The position numbers and the translations under genes were made by a program. DNA of 34,943 nucleotides from Acidobacteria bacterium UBA2994 (GTDB lineage Bacteria > Acidobacteriota > Vicinamibacteria > Vicinamibacterales > UBA8438). Where the stretch lies: assembly GCA_002346545.1 (NCBI GenBank), contig DEAA01000022.1, positions 35,600-70,542 of the forward strand, read 5' to 3'. Under the pieces are notes generated by a model. It ran no database searches and was not told the origin of the DNA. It saw only the letters and a program-made list of their open reading frames with translations. Shown one piece after another: positions 23,443 to 32,173 of the stretch (within the stretch, counting starts at the first letter, position 1; the number at the start of each line of letters is the position of its first letter).

Positions 23443-26289
23443 ATGTTCCTGGTGTCTCGCTCGGCGTTCGTATTGACCGCGTATGCCGCGGCGCTGAGCC
23501 TACTTGCCCTGTCGGCGCCGGCCCGCGCGCAGTCTCCAACTCTGGCGACACGCTCGGCCTCAACCGTGACGGGGTCGGACATCGTCGTGATGCCGTTCGA
23601 GAACCTGAGCGGTCGGCCCGACGACGCATGGATTGGCGCGGGTATCGCCGAAACGGTCACCATCGCCCTGGGCGCGCATGGGGTAACCCTGCTGCCTGAC
23701 ACTGACGACAACGACACCCGTCGCACCGTCGCCGAGCAACTGGGTGCGGCCAAATCTTTGAAGGCAGGCCACCTCATCACGGGTACCTACCAACGGATCG
23801 GCGACCTCATCCGGGTCACTACCAGGCTCGTCGACGTCCAGTCCGAGGTAGCGGTGCGCACCGGACAGGTCGATGGGCACATCAATCACCTATTCGACAC
23901 CCAAGACCGCGTAGCCGAGACACTGTCCCAGTGGCTGGACTCAGCGTTGCGCTCGGATCGGCCGAAGCCAACCCCGAGCTCGGTCGTGCCCCCTTCAATG
24001 GGACCGGTCTCCGGAGCCCTACGGCTGGAAGAGGCTCCAGCGGAACGCGGAAACCCGGCGGGCAGAATGGCCGGCCTCTCGGCGGTTTCTCGCGGTCGGC
24101 CAACCACAACCATCGGCCGCACCGACGCTCCACCAAACATCGACGGACGACTCGACGACGCCGTGTGGAAAACAGCCACCCACCTGACCGAGTTCATCCA
24201 GATCACGCCACTTGAGGGGGTGCCGGGCACCGAGGAGAGCGAGGTGTGGCTTGCCTACGACAGCAATCACATTTACGTCGCCTTCTACGCGCACTACACC
24301 AATACAGGCGACATGCGCGTTAACCGGGCCGACCGCGACGAAATCCGGGGCGACGACCGGTTCTCCGTCCTCTTCGATCCATTCCTCGACCAGCAGCGGG
24401 CGTATCAGTTTGAAGTGAACGGCTTCGGTGTGCAGGCCGACTCGATCGTGAACGCCGACGGCAGCTCGGGCGTCTCGAGCAGCAGCGTACGCCCGCAGCA
24501 GACGGGCGGCGTGCGCCGGGTGGGCGGAGGCAGGGGGAGTGGACTGAGTGGCTCAGGACAGTTCGGCATTCGAGGTGATGCCAGCTGGAACACCCTCTTC
24601 ACCACTGCCGGACAGCTCGTCGACGACGGATGGACCGCCGAGATGCAGATCCCGTTCAAGAGCTTGCGCTACCCGGGCGGCGGCTCGGGCACGTGGGGCT
24701 TTCAAATCACGCGGATCATCCGCGACATTTCCGAGGCACAGACCTGGTCACCGATCTCGCGCGGTGTTCAGGGACAGCTCACCCAGTTCGGCCGACTCGA
24801 GGGTCTGTCCGGACTATCGACCAGCCGGAACCTCGAATTTCTTCCCGAGATCACCGGCATCCGATTCGGGTCGCTCGACACGGCCAACGGTCAGTTCAAC
24901 GATCAGAGCCCGGATGGCGACGCCGGTCTGAGCGTTAAATACGGCGTCACGCCCAACCTCACGGCCGACATCACCTTCAACCCAGACTTCTCGCAAATCG
25001 AATCGGACCGGCCGCAAATCGAAACCAATCAGCGGTTCGACCTGTTCTTCCCGGAGCAACGCCCGTTCTTCCTGGAGGGCCAGGAAATCTTCGGGACCCC
25101 GACCACCACCAACCTGCTGAACACCCGGACCATCATCGATCCGCGATTTGGTGGGAAGCTGACGGGCAAGGTCGGTCGGACCACCATCGGGATACTTGCA
25201 GCTGACGACGAGGCCGGCGGACTACTCGGCGCCCCACTCGACTCGCAGCTGGGACGCACCGCCCAGACCTTTGTCGGCCGCGCCCGGTACGACCTCTACT
25301 CCGAGTCCTATCTGGGAGCAATCGCCACGGCACGGCAGTTTGGTGACGACTTCAACCGTGTCGCCGGCGTCGACGGCCGCTTCCGGCTCGGACGCACTCA
25401 CCGGCTCAGCTTCATGGCGGTCGGCTCATCGACCCAGGAAACGGAAGGAGGCGAGCTGGCCGGGGCGGTGCTCGAGGCCGACTACACGCGACAGGGTCGA
25501 AACCTCGGATACGGCGCGTCCTACAGTAGTGTCGGTCCGGAGTTCCGGACCGCGACCGGCTTTCTGCCGCGACTGGATTACCGGCAGGCGCTCGGCAACA
25601 TCTCCTATCGCTTCTGGCCCGAGTCGGCCCTCATCACCTGGGGGCCGACCGTCGAATATCTGCGGCTGTACGACCACGAGGGGATCTTGCAGGACGAGCA
25701 GCTTCAGGCCAGAGCGAGCTTCTCCTTCCAGAACAACATCTCGCTGAACGGCACGGTGAGCCAAGACTTGGAACGGTTCAACGAGATCGACTTCCGCAAG
25801 ACCGGCTACGGGTTCTTCGGCATCTGGAGCCAGCGGCTGGTCTCCATTCTGGGCGGCATGAACTGGGGCGACGGCGTGCTCTTTAGCGACAACCCGTTCC
25901 TGGGGCGCAGCGTGACCGGCAACTTCCAGATCAGCGCGCGCCCAACGTCGCGGTTACGCGCCGAGTTGGTCGGCATTTTCAGTCAGTTCGTGGATCCGGC
26001 GAACGACTCGGAAATATTCGACGTGAAGATCTTCCGGACCCGGGCCACCTACCAGTTCACCAGCCGGATGCTGATGCGCCACATTCTCGAATACAACACG
26101 GCATCTCTGACACTCGGCAACAACCTGCTCCTCACCTACCGTATCAACGCTGGCACCGTCGCCTTCCTCGGCTACGACGACCGCTTCCAGAGCGGCTCGC
26201 TCATCGACTCGCTTCTCTTCGACACACGTCAACTGCAACGCACCAACCGCGCCGTCTTCGCGAAGGTCTCGTATCTATTCCGCTACTAA
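23443..26289 (+). CDS. TolB/FlgO-like domain + CBM9-like domain + DUF5916 outer-membrane barrel fusion
   Basis: A 948-residue exported protein. After a signal peptide (about 1-30) comes a TolB/FlgO-like alpha/beta domain (about 45-165) with VVMPFENLSGRPDDAWIGAG and GHLITGTYQRIGDLIRVTTR. A low-complexity linker leads to a CBM9-like sugar-binding domain (about 225-400) with PPNIDGRLDDAVWKTA and VWLAYDSNHIYVAF. The C-terminal half (about 430-948) is DUF5916, a predicted beta-barrel with FFLEGQEIFG and many alternating aromatic strands, ending in aromatic Tyr after LFR as outer-membrane proteins do. ATG 23443 is used; an in-frame GTG at 23431 is equally possible since neither has a Shine-Dalgarno. 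Function is unknown, perhaps glycan capture. Confidence 0.85.
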   Translation: MFLVSRSAFVLTAYAAALSLLALSAPARAQSPTLATRSASTVTGSDIVVMPFENLSGRPDDAWIGAGIAETVTIALGAHGVTLLPDTDDNDTRRTVAEQLGAAKSLKAGHLITGTYQRIGDLIRVTTRLVDVQSEVAVRTGQVDGHINHLFDTQDRVAETLSQWLDSALRSDRPKPTPSSVVPPSMGPVSGALRLEEAPAERGNPAGRMAGLSAVSRGRPTTTIGRTDAPPNIDGRLDDAVWKTATHLTEFIQITPLEGVPGTEESEVWLAYDSNHIYVAFYAHYTNTGDMRVNRADRDEIRGDDRFSVLFDPFLDQQRAYQFEVNGFGVQADSIVNADGSSGVSSSSVRPQQTGGVRRVGGGRGSGLSGSGQFGIRGDASWNTLFTTAGQLVDDGWTAEMQIPFKSLRYPGGGSGTWGFQITRIIRDISEAQTWSPISRGVQGQLTQFGRLEGLSGLSTSRNLEFLPEITGIRFGSLDTANGQFNDQSPDGDAGLSVKYGVTPNLTADITFNPDFSQIESDRPQIETNQRFDLFFPEQRPFFLEGQEIFGTPTTTNLLNTRTIIDPRFGGKLTGKVGRTTIGILAADDEAGGLLGAPLDSQLGRTAQTFVGRARYDLYSESYLGAIATARQFGDDFNRVAGVDGRFRLGRTHRLSFMAVGSSTQETEGGELAGAVLEADYTRQGRNLGYGASYSSVGPEFRTATGFLPRLDYRQALGNISYRFWPESALITWGPTVEYLRLYDHEGILQDEQLQARASFSFQNNISLNGTVSQDLERFNEIDFRKTGYGFFGIWSQRLVSILGGMNWGDGVLFSDNPFLGRSVTGNFQISARPTSRLRAELVGIFSQFVDPANDSEIFDVKIFRTRATYQFTSRMLMRHILEYNTASLTLGNNLLLTYRINAGTVAFLGYDDRFQSGSLIDSLLFDTRQLQRTNRAVFAKVSYLFRY

Positions 26290-26566
26290 CCGCCAAATTG
26301 CAGCCCCGGGGTAATCATGGCCAAAGTTCTTGAGGTCGCCAGCTCTACCTCGACTGGTGACAAGCGCTCCGGGCTATGGGACGACCGTCACCCAAAGAGG
26401 TCAATATCATTGCCTCTGGTCGAGACTGGTTCGATCCTGTATTAGCTGCAGAGACAATAACTTACAGAGCACATCAACCTTCACGAGATACTGGCACGGA
26501 ATGTGGACTTCTTCTGGCCTAGATATGACGGGCGGACGACCGTCTTGGCCAGGAATGGAGGACACG
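26290..26566 (+). other. 277-bp gap without a recognised gene
   Basis: The sequence is less GC-rich than its flanks and no coding-like frame, relic or strong promoter is visible. TATTAG and GATACT hexamers are possible -10s for the BON gene but lack matching -35 boxes. The end carries a strong GGAGGA ribosome site. Confidence 0.5.
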
Positions 26567-27367
26567 ATGACACGCGAACACACGATGGAACGTCGGATGG
26601 CCGGGTTGTTCCTGACGATGCTCTTCAGTGTCGCGACTGCCGCGACCGCGGCGACCGACGCCGACCTGACCCGAGAGGTAGAGAAACGTCTTGCCGACAA
26701 AGAGGTCGTCGGCTTCAACGTTTCGGTCCAGACCAAGGCTGCCGAGGTCACGCTTCGGGGCGAAGTGCCCAGCCTCTGGCATCGGGAATGGGCTATGGAA
26801 GAGGCGTGGAAGACCGACGACGTGGTGAGCGTCGTCAGCTACCTCACCATCCGGGATGCCGAGAGCACTCCCGACATGGCAAGGAACGTGACCCAGGCGA
26901 TCACGGGCTACGGCTACTACACGGTATTCGACTACGTGACCGCCGAGATCCAGGACTCGGTCGTGACCCTGCGTGGTGTGGTCACGCATACGCCCGACAA
27001 ACCGTCCGACCTGCGCGAACAGGTCTCGAAGGTGGCCGGCGTCAAAGGTGTAGTGGTCGACCTTGAAGTGCTCTCGCCCAGCAGCGGCGACTGGCAGATC
27101 AGGCGGTTGCTAGCTCGGAACATCTATGGGGTGGCGACCTTCGAGCGCTACCTGGGGGTAAACCCTGGCATCCACATCATCGTCCGTAACGGACACGTGA
27201 CATTGCGTGGCGCGGTGCTGACCCACGGCGATCGTCTCCAGGTCGAGTCCGCGGCACGGCGCACCTTCGGCGTAATCAAGGTGCACAACGAGCTAAAAAC
27301 CAAGGAAGACCTGGAAAAGGAAGCGACGCTTCTGGAGACCAACACCAAGGCGGCAGCCGCCAACTGA
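26567..27367 (+). CDS. Exported triple-BON-domain protein
   Basis: A 266-residue protein with an N-terminal signal (MAGLFLTMLFSVATAATA at about 11-28) and three BON domains, at about 33-97, 104-170 and 178-245. Each shows the BON core of a helix followed by a strand-turn-strand with V-T-L-R-G (61-65, 133-137, 211-215). BON domains bind phospholipid or other envelope ligands; OsmY-like proteins have two. The extra third copy and the Lys/Glu-rich tail (246-260) are features of this one. ATG 26567 has GGAGGA four bases upstream. A 12-bp-stem hairpin follows the stop. Confidence 0.88.
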   Translation: MTREHTMERRMAGLFLTMLFSVATAATAATDADLTREVEKRLADKEVVGFNVSVQTKAAEVTLRGEVPSLWHREWAMEEAWKTDDVVSVVSYLTIRDAESTPDMARNVTQAITGYGYYTVFDYVTAEIQDSVVTLRGVVTHTPDKPSDLREQVSKVAGVKGVVVDLEVLSPSSGDWQIRRLLARNIYGVATFERYLGVNPGIHIIVRNGHVTLRGAVLTHGDRLQVESAARRTFGVIKVHNELKTKEDLEKEATLLETNTKAAAAN

Positions 27368-27392
27368 CGACTCACCAGGCGAAGCGGCAGGC

Positions 27393-27436
27393 CAACGGCC
27401 CGCGGGCACCCATCGGAGGGCGCGCGCGGGCCGTTG
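27393..27436. terminator. 12-bp-stem hairpin between convergent genes
   Basis: CAACGGCCCGCG (27393-27404) and CGCGGGCCGTTG (27425-27436) pair perfectly around a 20-nt loop. It sits 25 bp after the BON stop and 5 bp after the end of the minus-strand methyltransferase gene. There is no U tract, so it may act as an mRNA 3' barrier or a bidirectional terminator of a U-poor type. Confidence 0.5.
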
Positions 27437-27441
27437 TCGTG

Positions 27442-28122
27442 TCAGGGAACTGGCCGATCCGGCGCCCCCAACAACAGTCGGTTCTTCTTGGTGATCTCGT
27501 CCGGAATGGTCTGGGTCCAGACCCGATAGTCGAATCGCTGCAGACGCATCACCCGCTCGATGTCGATCGCGAGCGGACCGTCGACCCAGCCGCCCAGTGA
27601 GCCGGTCGCTCCCGACTCCAGATGGTGACAACACGGCAAGACACCCACCCTGGCGCCGACATCGGTGGCGCGGTCTAGCACGAGGTCGGTCAGCCGTCCA
27701 CACGCGTGACAGGACACTACGAGGTCGGAGGCCATGAGCTGGAACGAGGCAAGGTCGCCCGGCTCGAACGACACCCGACCCCGCAGTCGAGGCCAGACGG
27801 AGACAAGCGCCTGCTGAACGCGCGGCGCCGACTTCGGCGCCGCAGGGTCGACCACGACCGCCTCGGGCGACGTATCGTCGAGAAGGAGGAGGATCTGCCC
27901 CAGCAGACCGTGCCCCCCGGCAAGATCGACGATCCGGCCGCCCCTGAAGCGTCTTCGCACACGACGCGCCACCTCCCACGCTTCATACAATTCCCGACGC
28001 GGCAGACAGCCGGCAGAGACCACTGCGCGACCAATCCGGTCGAACAGACGCTCGCTCGGGAACCGACGCAGGTCCTTGTCGGTAAGCCGTCCGCGCGCAG
28101 CCTTCGAGAACTTGGTGGTCAC
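27442..28122 (-). CDS. Methyltransf_32-like SAM methyltransferase
   Basis: A 226-residue protein without signal peptide. Motif I is VDLAGGHG at 65-72 and the acidic turn is VVVDPAAP at 90-97. Two further motifs, SCHACGRLTD (137-146) and PCCHH (163-167), match the H-A-C-G and P-C-C-H pattern of the Methyltransf_32 group, which includes RNA and protein methyltransferases. The substrate is unknown. It starts with GTG at 28122, overlapping the TGA of the upstream two-repeat protein gene as GTGA. The pairing of a cytosolic enzyme with an exported protein is probably transcriptional convenience, unless the export signal is misread. Confidence 0.78.
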   Translation of the reverse strand: MTTKFSKAARGRLTDKDLRRFPSERLFDRIGRAVVSAGCLPRRELYEAWEVARRVRRRFRGGRIVDLAGGHGLLGQILLLLDDTSPEAVVVDPAAPKSAPRVQQALVSVWPRLRGRVSFEPGDLASFQLMASDLVVSCHACGRLTDLVLDRATDVGARVGVLPCCHHLESGATGSLGGWVDGPLAIDIERVMRLQRFDYRVWTQTIPDEITKKNRLLLGAPDRPVP

Positions 28123-29141
28123 CGCGATTCGTAGCGCTCGGGCAAAGCTGGCTGGAAGGTGGGAGGACTCCAGTGGTCAAAGCCCTGGAGAAACTCGACG
28201 GTCTCCTCCAGGGTCGCCGCCCCCTGGGTGTCGAGCGCCCGGCGCCACGCTTCCCAGTCGCGGCCATTTCCGCCCAGCAACACTGCCTGATCGCGGCGCA
28301 TGGCGCGATAGTGGTCGTAACTGGCATAGCGCACCATCGTAACCATCTCGTCGTAGTCGTGGCTTTCCTCGGTCCGACTCGGCGCATCCGGATAGATCAC
28401 CTTCCACTGACCGATGGGGCGGGCCCCGAGCTTCTCCTCGTAGGGCCACACCGACGCGAGGGTCGTCTCCAGGATGCGTTCGAAGCTTCCTTTCTCGATC
28501 CGGGCGTAGCGTAAGGCGATGGTGGCCACGCCGGGCTGCTCGACATCGTTCCGCACGGCGATCACGTCGTCGTCCGGACCGGGCACACCGGTGCCGATCT
28601 GTTCGTACTCCTCGGCGAGCCCGGGCAGAAACTGTGGCTTGATTGTCGCGGTCAGCCCTTGTAGGAAATAGCCGCCCTTTGACCCCTGGACTACCTCGCG
28701 ACGGAGCCGACCGGCCAGGCCGCTGCGAGCGAGATTGGGCCCGTTCCCCGCCAGCGTCTGGGACAACGGTCCACGCGTGTAACGCCAGTGCTCGAGGCTG
28801 GCGTATCGGGCCAGCCGATACCCTTCATCCCGGAGCGGCTCTTCCCCACCTTCTGGATACACCACCTGCCACTGTCCTGTGATCCGGGTTCCGAGGCGTT
28901 CGTACCACGGCCACACGCCAAAACGGCTGGCCTGGTAATAGATGTCGTGAGCGCCCTTGTCAAGATACTGGTGCCGGAGCATCAACACCTCGTCGAACGG
29001 TCCCAGCGGACGCACGACCTCGTTGCGGGCGGGATGCGGATCTGGCGGAGCTTCGTTACGCGGAGCAGGCTGCGCGCTCGCAGCAAGAGGTCCCGCCAAA
29101 GTTACGACGATCAGGGTGGTAATGAGGTGGCGTCGCACCAT
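28119..29141 (-). CDS. Exported protein with two NIPSNAP-like (dimeric alpha/beta-barrel-type) repeats
   Basis: A 340-residue protein with a signal peptide ending ASAQ (about 20-24). It holds two tandem copies of one unit, at about 50-165 and 208-320. Each has a leading beta strand, a helix ending VWPWYERLG (76-84) or VWPYEEKLG (231-239), then GQWQVVYP (89-96) or GQWKVIYP (244-251), then an RYAS-helix segment and a Leu-Gly/Ala-Gly-Asn-Gly turn. The spacing fits a ferredoxin-like dimeric alpha/beta barrel folded from one chain, as in NIPSNAP proteins. No enzymatic motif is clear. ATG 29141 has GGAGGAG just upstream. It is translationally coupled to the methyltransferase gene. Confidence 0.72.
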   Translation of the reverse strand: MVRRHLITTLIVVTLAGPLAASAQPAPRNEAPPDPHPARNEVVRPLGPFDEVLMLRHQYLDKGAHDIYYQASRFGVWPWYERLGTRITGQWQVVYPEGGEEPLRDEGYRLARYASLEHWRYTRGPLSQTLAGNGPNLARSGLAGRLRREVVQGSKGGYFLQGLTATIKPQFLPGLAEEYEQIGTGVPGPDDDVIAVRNDVEQPGVATIALRYARIEKGSFERILETTLASVWPYEEKLGARPIGQWKVIYPDAPSRTEESHDYDEMVTMVRYASYDHYRAMRRDQAVLLGGNGRDWEAWRRALDTQGAATLEETVEFLQGFDHWSPPTFQPALPERYESR

Positions 29142-29243
29142 GCACTCCTCCACGAAAAATCGAAACCGGCGCACTTCGCGCCTCCGCTAACCTGAGTGAG
29201 AATACACCTGGCGTTCAACTCGACCACAGTGAAGGTGAACACA

Positions 29244-30347
29244 GTGCACACACCCAATCGACAATGGTCACGATGGCTGGCTATCCTCGTCTGTCTGGCG
29301 GCCGGACTCCTGGCGACGGTGGTCGGCACGAGCACCGCTCAGCCGGCCACGCACTTCGAGGTCGACCAGGACTGGCCGCGGCTCCCCTTTGGCGAGCAAT
29401 GGATCACGGGGGGGCTTGGCGGTATGTGTGTCGACCAGCGTGGCCATGTCTTCCTGCTCAACCGGCAAAACGTGGTCCCCGCCGACCTCGATGGCGCACG
29501 ACTAGCCCCGCCAGTGATCGAGCTTGACCCGTCCGGCGCCGTGGTCCGGGGCTGGGGCGAACCGGCGCAACTCGGAGGACGGTTGCATGACTGCCACGCC
29601 GGTCCTGACGGCACGCTCTGGATCGTCGCCGCCGGAACCGGAGTCGTCCAACAGTGGCCCCTCGATGGCAGTCGTCTGCTGCGCCAGATTGGCGAGACCG
29701 ACCGCTTCGACTCATCCGACGGCACCAGGGACGGTCGGCCGCTCAACTCCGATCGCGCCCAGTTCTTCCTCCCAGCCGCAATCGACATCCATGAAGAAAG
29801 CGGAGAAATCTTCGTGGCCGACGGCGAGCTGCCAGGCGGGAACCAGCGAATCGCCGTACTCGACGGCGACGGCCGGTTCCTGCGGCAGTGGGCGCTTCAC
29901 CGCGAAGCGGACGATGACACCGCGGCGTTACCTCACTGCCTGCGTGTGTCGACAGATGGACTTGTCTACGTCTGCGATCGTCAGGCCGACCGGATCCAGG
30001 TATTCGACCGCATGGGGACCTTCGTCCGGAACATCGACGTACCGTGGACGCCAGTAACCCCGCCCCACTCCGAGCGAACCGGCACCCGCGGGTCGGCTGT
30101 GGCACTGGCCTTCTCTCCCGACGCAGACCAGCGCCTACTCTATGTACTGAACCAGAACAGGGTCATGGTTGACGTGGTCGATCGGCGGAGCGGTGAGGTG
30201 GTCTCGAGTTTCGGCGGCGGTCCTGGACGCTATCCCACCCAGTTCACGCTACCGCACGGGATCGGCGTCGACTCCCAGGGTAACGTCTACGTCGCCGAGC
30301 AAGAAGGCCGGCGAATCCAGCGGTTCACGCCAATTTCTTCCCGTTAG
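29244..30347 (+). CDS. Exported NHL-type six-bladed beta-propeller (peptidyl-alpha-amidating-lyase-like)
   Basis: A 367-residue protein with an N-terminal signal (HTPNRQWSRW followed by LAILVCLAAGLLATVVG) and a run of NHL-type blades. Typical blade texts are GGMCVDQRGHVFLLNR, AAIDIHEESGEIFVADGE, LRVSTDGLVYVCDRQADRIQ and GIGVDSQGNVYVAEQEGRRI. Relatives include peptidyl-alpha-hydroxyglycine lyases and many binding proteins; catalytic residues are not evident. The start is uncertain: GTG 29244 follows AAGGTG at good distance, but the frame is open from a GTG at 29196. The minus-strand gene starts at 29141, so the promoters share the short gap. Confidence 0.8.
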   Translation: MHTPNRQWSRWLAILVCLAAGLLATVVGTSTAQPATHFEVDQDWPRLPFGEQWITGGLGGMCVDQRGHVFLLNRQNVVPADLDGARLAPPVIELDPSGAVVRGWGEPAQLGGRLHDCHAGPDGTLWIVAAGTGVVQQWPLDGSRLLRQIGETDRFDSSDGTRDGRPLNSDRAQFFLPAAIDIHEESGEIFVADGELPGGNQRIAVLDGDGRFLRQWALHREADDDTAALPHCLRVSTDGLVYVCDRQADRIQVFDRMGTFVRNIDVPWTPVTPPHSERTGTRGSAVALAFSPDADQRLLYVLNQNRVMVDVVDRRSGEVVSSFGGGPGRYPTQFTLPHGIGVDSQGNVYVAEQEGRRIQRFTPISSR

Positions 30348-30382
30348 TTCCTGTCTGACCAGACGCTCTGTTCGACTCGACC

Positions 30383-30406
30383 GTGGCCTACCGTCCGCCA
30401 GGCCAC
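30383..30406. repeat. Hairpin between the propeller gene and the GT-C-like gene
   Basis: GTGGCCT (30383-30389) and AGGCCAC (30400-30406) pair around a 10-nt loop. No T tract follows; a weak terminator is possible. Confidence 0.3.
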
Positions 30407-30437
30407 CCACGGCCGACAAGTGAGCCACGGCAAGGGT

Positions 30438-30465
30438 CTGTCAATAGCGGACCGCGTGCTACGAT
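30438..30465 (+). promoter_or_regulatory. Promoter of the GT-C-like gene, possibly leaderless
   Basis: CTGTCA (30438-30443, 4 of 6) and TACGAT (30460-30465) are 16 bp apart, and the -10 ends 9 nt before the ATG at 30475. No Shine-Dalgarno is seen. Confidence 0.4.
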
Positions 30466-30474
30466 CCGACACGC

Positions 30475-32121
30475 ATGAACCGTCGGCGTGAGGCAGCGCT
30501 CGTCGTGACCTTGGCGCTCGTCACGACCGCCGCCTTAACCTATCCGCTCGCGTTCCGCCTGGGCCACGGTGGACGTGTCGACTCATGGGACGGGCTCTTC
30601 AGCATCTGGAACATCGCCTGGGTGGCCCGCACCGTGGTCGCCGAACCGTCTAGCCTGTTCCACGCCAACATCTTTCACCCCCATACGTATACGCTCGCCT
30701 TCTCGGAGGCGAATCTAGTCGCCGGGGTGCTGGCAGCGCCCGCCTACTGGCTGACAGGCAACATCTACGCAGCGCACAATTCGGCGGTCCTAATCTCGTT
30801 CGTGCTGGCGTTCGTCGGCGCCTATCTCCTAGTTCGGCACCTCACCGGGAACCTCGCGGCGGCGCTGGTCGCCGCGGTCCTGTTTGCCTTCTGTCCGTTC
30901 ATCTTCGCCCGGAGTGCGCACATCCAGCTGTTGATGACCGCCGGGCTTCCGTTCTCGATGCTGGGCTTCCACCGCCTCGTCGAGCAACCTGGCATCCGGC
31001 GCGGCGCCGAGCTTGGACTGCTGCTGACCATCACGGCGCTGGCCTGCGGCTATTACGGGCTGTTCGCTGGTCTCATGGTCGGCGTCGGCATCCTGTTCTA
31101 CGCCACCACCGAACGGATGTGGCGATCGGTCGAGTTCTGGAGCGGCATCGGGACGGCGGTCGTGGTGGGCGCCCTCGTCACCGGCGTGTTCTTTCTCCCC
31201 TATATGGCCATCGGCGAGATCCACGGCTCCATCGCGCGCACGCTCGACGAAGCGCGCGTGTACTCAGCGGACACCGGGGCCTGGCTGGCCTCACCCGCCA
31301 GAGCCCACGGGTGGCTCCTCGCACGACTGGATGGCTGGTCCGAGGTCCTCTTCCCAGGATTTCTGCTCACCGCGCTGGCCGCAGGCGGCCTGGCCACGGC
31401 GCTGCGCTCGACGTTCGCCAGCGAGGCCCGGGGAGCACAGACGCGGGCTATCAGGCACGCCGCCTGGCTCTACACGATCATCGGAGTACTCGCCGCCTGG
31501 GCCTCATTCGGACCGAATGCCGGGTTCTACACGCTGCTCTTCGAGACCATCCCTGGCTTCGGTATGCTCCGAGCCCCGGCACGCCTCGGCATCGTGGTGT
31601 CACTCTGCCTGGCGGTCGCCGCCGGCGTCGCGGTGACCCGATTGACCGCCGGCCGGCATGGGCACTGGATCGCAACCGCTCTGGTACTCGTAGGGTTGGC
31701 CGAGCTCGCCCCGGTCGCCTACCCCCACTACGAGGCTCCTCGGTTCCCTGGTGCCTATCGCATTCTGAGCAAGCTCGAGCCAGGCCCGGTAGCGGAGTTT
31801 CCGTATTACAACAACCGGTGGGACTTCCCGCGGCACTCGTACTACCTGGTCGGCTCCACTTCACACTGGCTGCCACTGGTCAACGGCTACTCTGACTTGA
31901 TCCCGCAGGATTTCCGCGCCGAGGTCGACGAGCTAGCCCAGTTCCCGACCAACGCCGGCCTATCGTTGCTAGCGGCCCGAGACACGCGCTACGTCGTCTT
32001 CCACCGCGAGCTGTACGACGACGCCACCTGGAGGGAGATCGAGTTGCGGATTGCCGGTTTCAGACAGCTCCTGCCGATCTTCTGGGACGACGACGCATGG
32101 CTGTACGCCATCACGGAGTAG
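30475..32121 (+). CDS. Polytopic membrane protein, GT-C glycosyltransferase-like
   Basis: A 548-residue integral membrane protein with about ten predicted helices (first at 8-25, last near 400-415) and a C-terminal periplasmic part of about 130 residues. The short loop after helix 1 carries VDSWDGLF (35-42), with acidic residues where GT-C enzymes keep their catalytic or metal Asp. The soluble end contains YYNNRWDFPRHSYY. Such proteins transfer sugars from polyprenyl-phosphate carriers, which fits the GT2 gene 52 bp downstream. The family assignment is by architecture only. ATG 30475 is fixed by the signal-like N-terminus and the promoter next to it. Confidence 0.75.
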   Translation: MNRRREAALVVTLALVTTAALTYPLAFRLGHGGRVDSWDGLFSIWNIAWVARTVVAEPSSLFHANIFHPHTYTLAFSEANLVAGVLAAPAYWLTGNIYAAHNSAVLISFVLAFVGAYLLVRHLTGNLAAALVAAVLFAFCPFIFARSAHIQLLMTAGLPFSMLGFHRLVEQPGIRRGAELGLLLTITALACGYYGLFAGLMVGVGILFYATTERMWRSVEFWSGIGTAVVVGALVTGVFFLPYMAIGEIHGSIARTLDEARVYSADTGAWLASPARAHGWLLARLDGWSEVLFPGFLLTALAAGGLATALRSTFASEARGAQTRAIRHAAWLYTIIGVLAAWASFGPNAGFYTLLFETIPGFGMLRAPARLGIVVSLCLAVAAGVAVTRLTAGRHGHWIATALVLVGLAELAPVAYPHYEAPRFPGAYRILSKLEPGPVAEFPYYNNRWDFPRHSYYLVGSTSHWLPLVNGYSDLIPQDFRAEVDELAQFPTNAGLSLLAARDTRYVVFHRELYDDATWREIELRIAGFRQLLPIFWDDDAWLYAITE

Positions 32122-32173
32122 ACGTCATCCGGTACGCCAACGCTCGACGCAATGTGGTACGGTTGACGGCTTT

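Noticed and set aside
29196..29243. GTG at 29196 as start of the propeller
   Set aside because: No ribosome site precedes it and it adds a polar segment before the signal peptide; kept only as an alternative.
30383..30406. Rho-independent terminator at the hairpin before the GT-C-like gene
   Set aside because: Seven-bp stem but no U tract; listed only as a hairpin.
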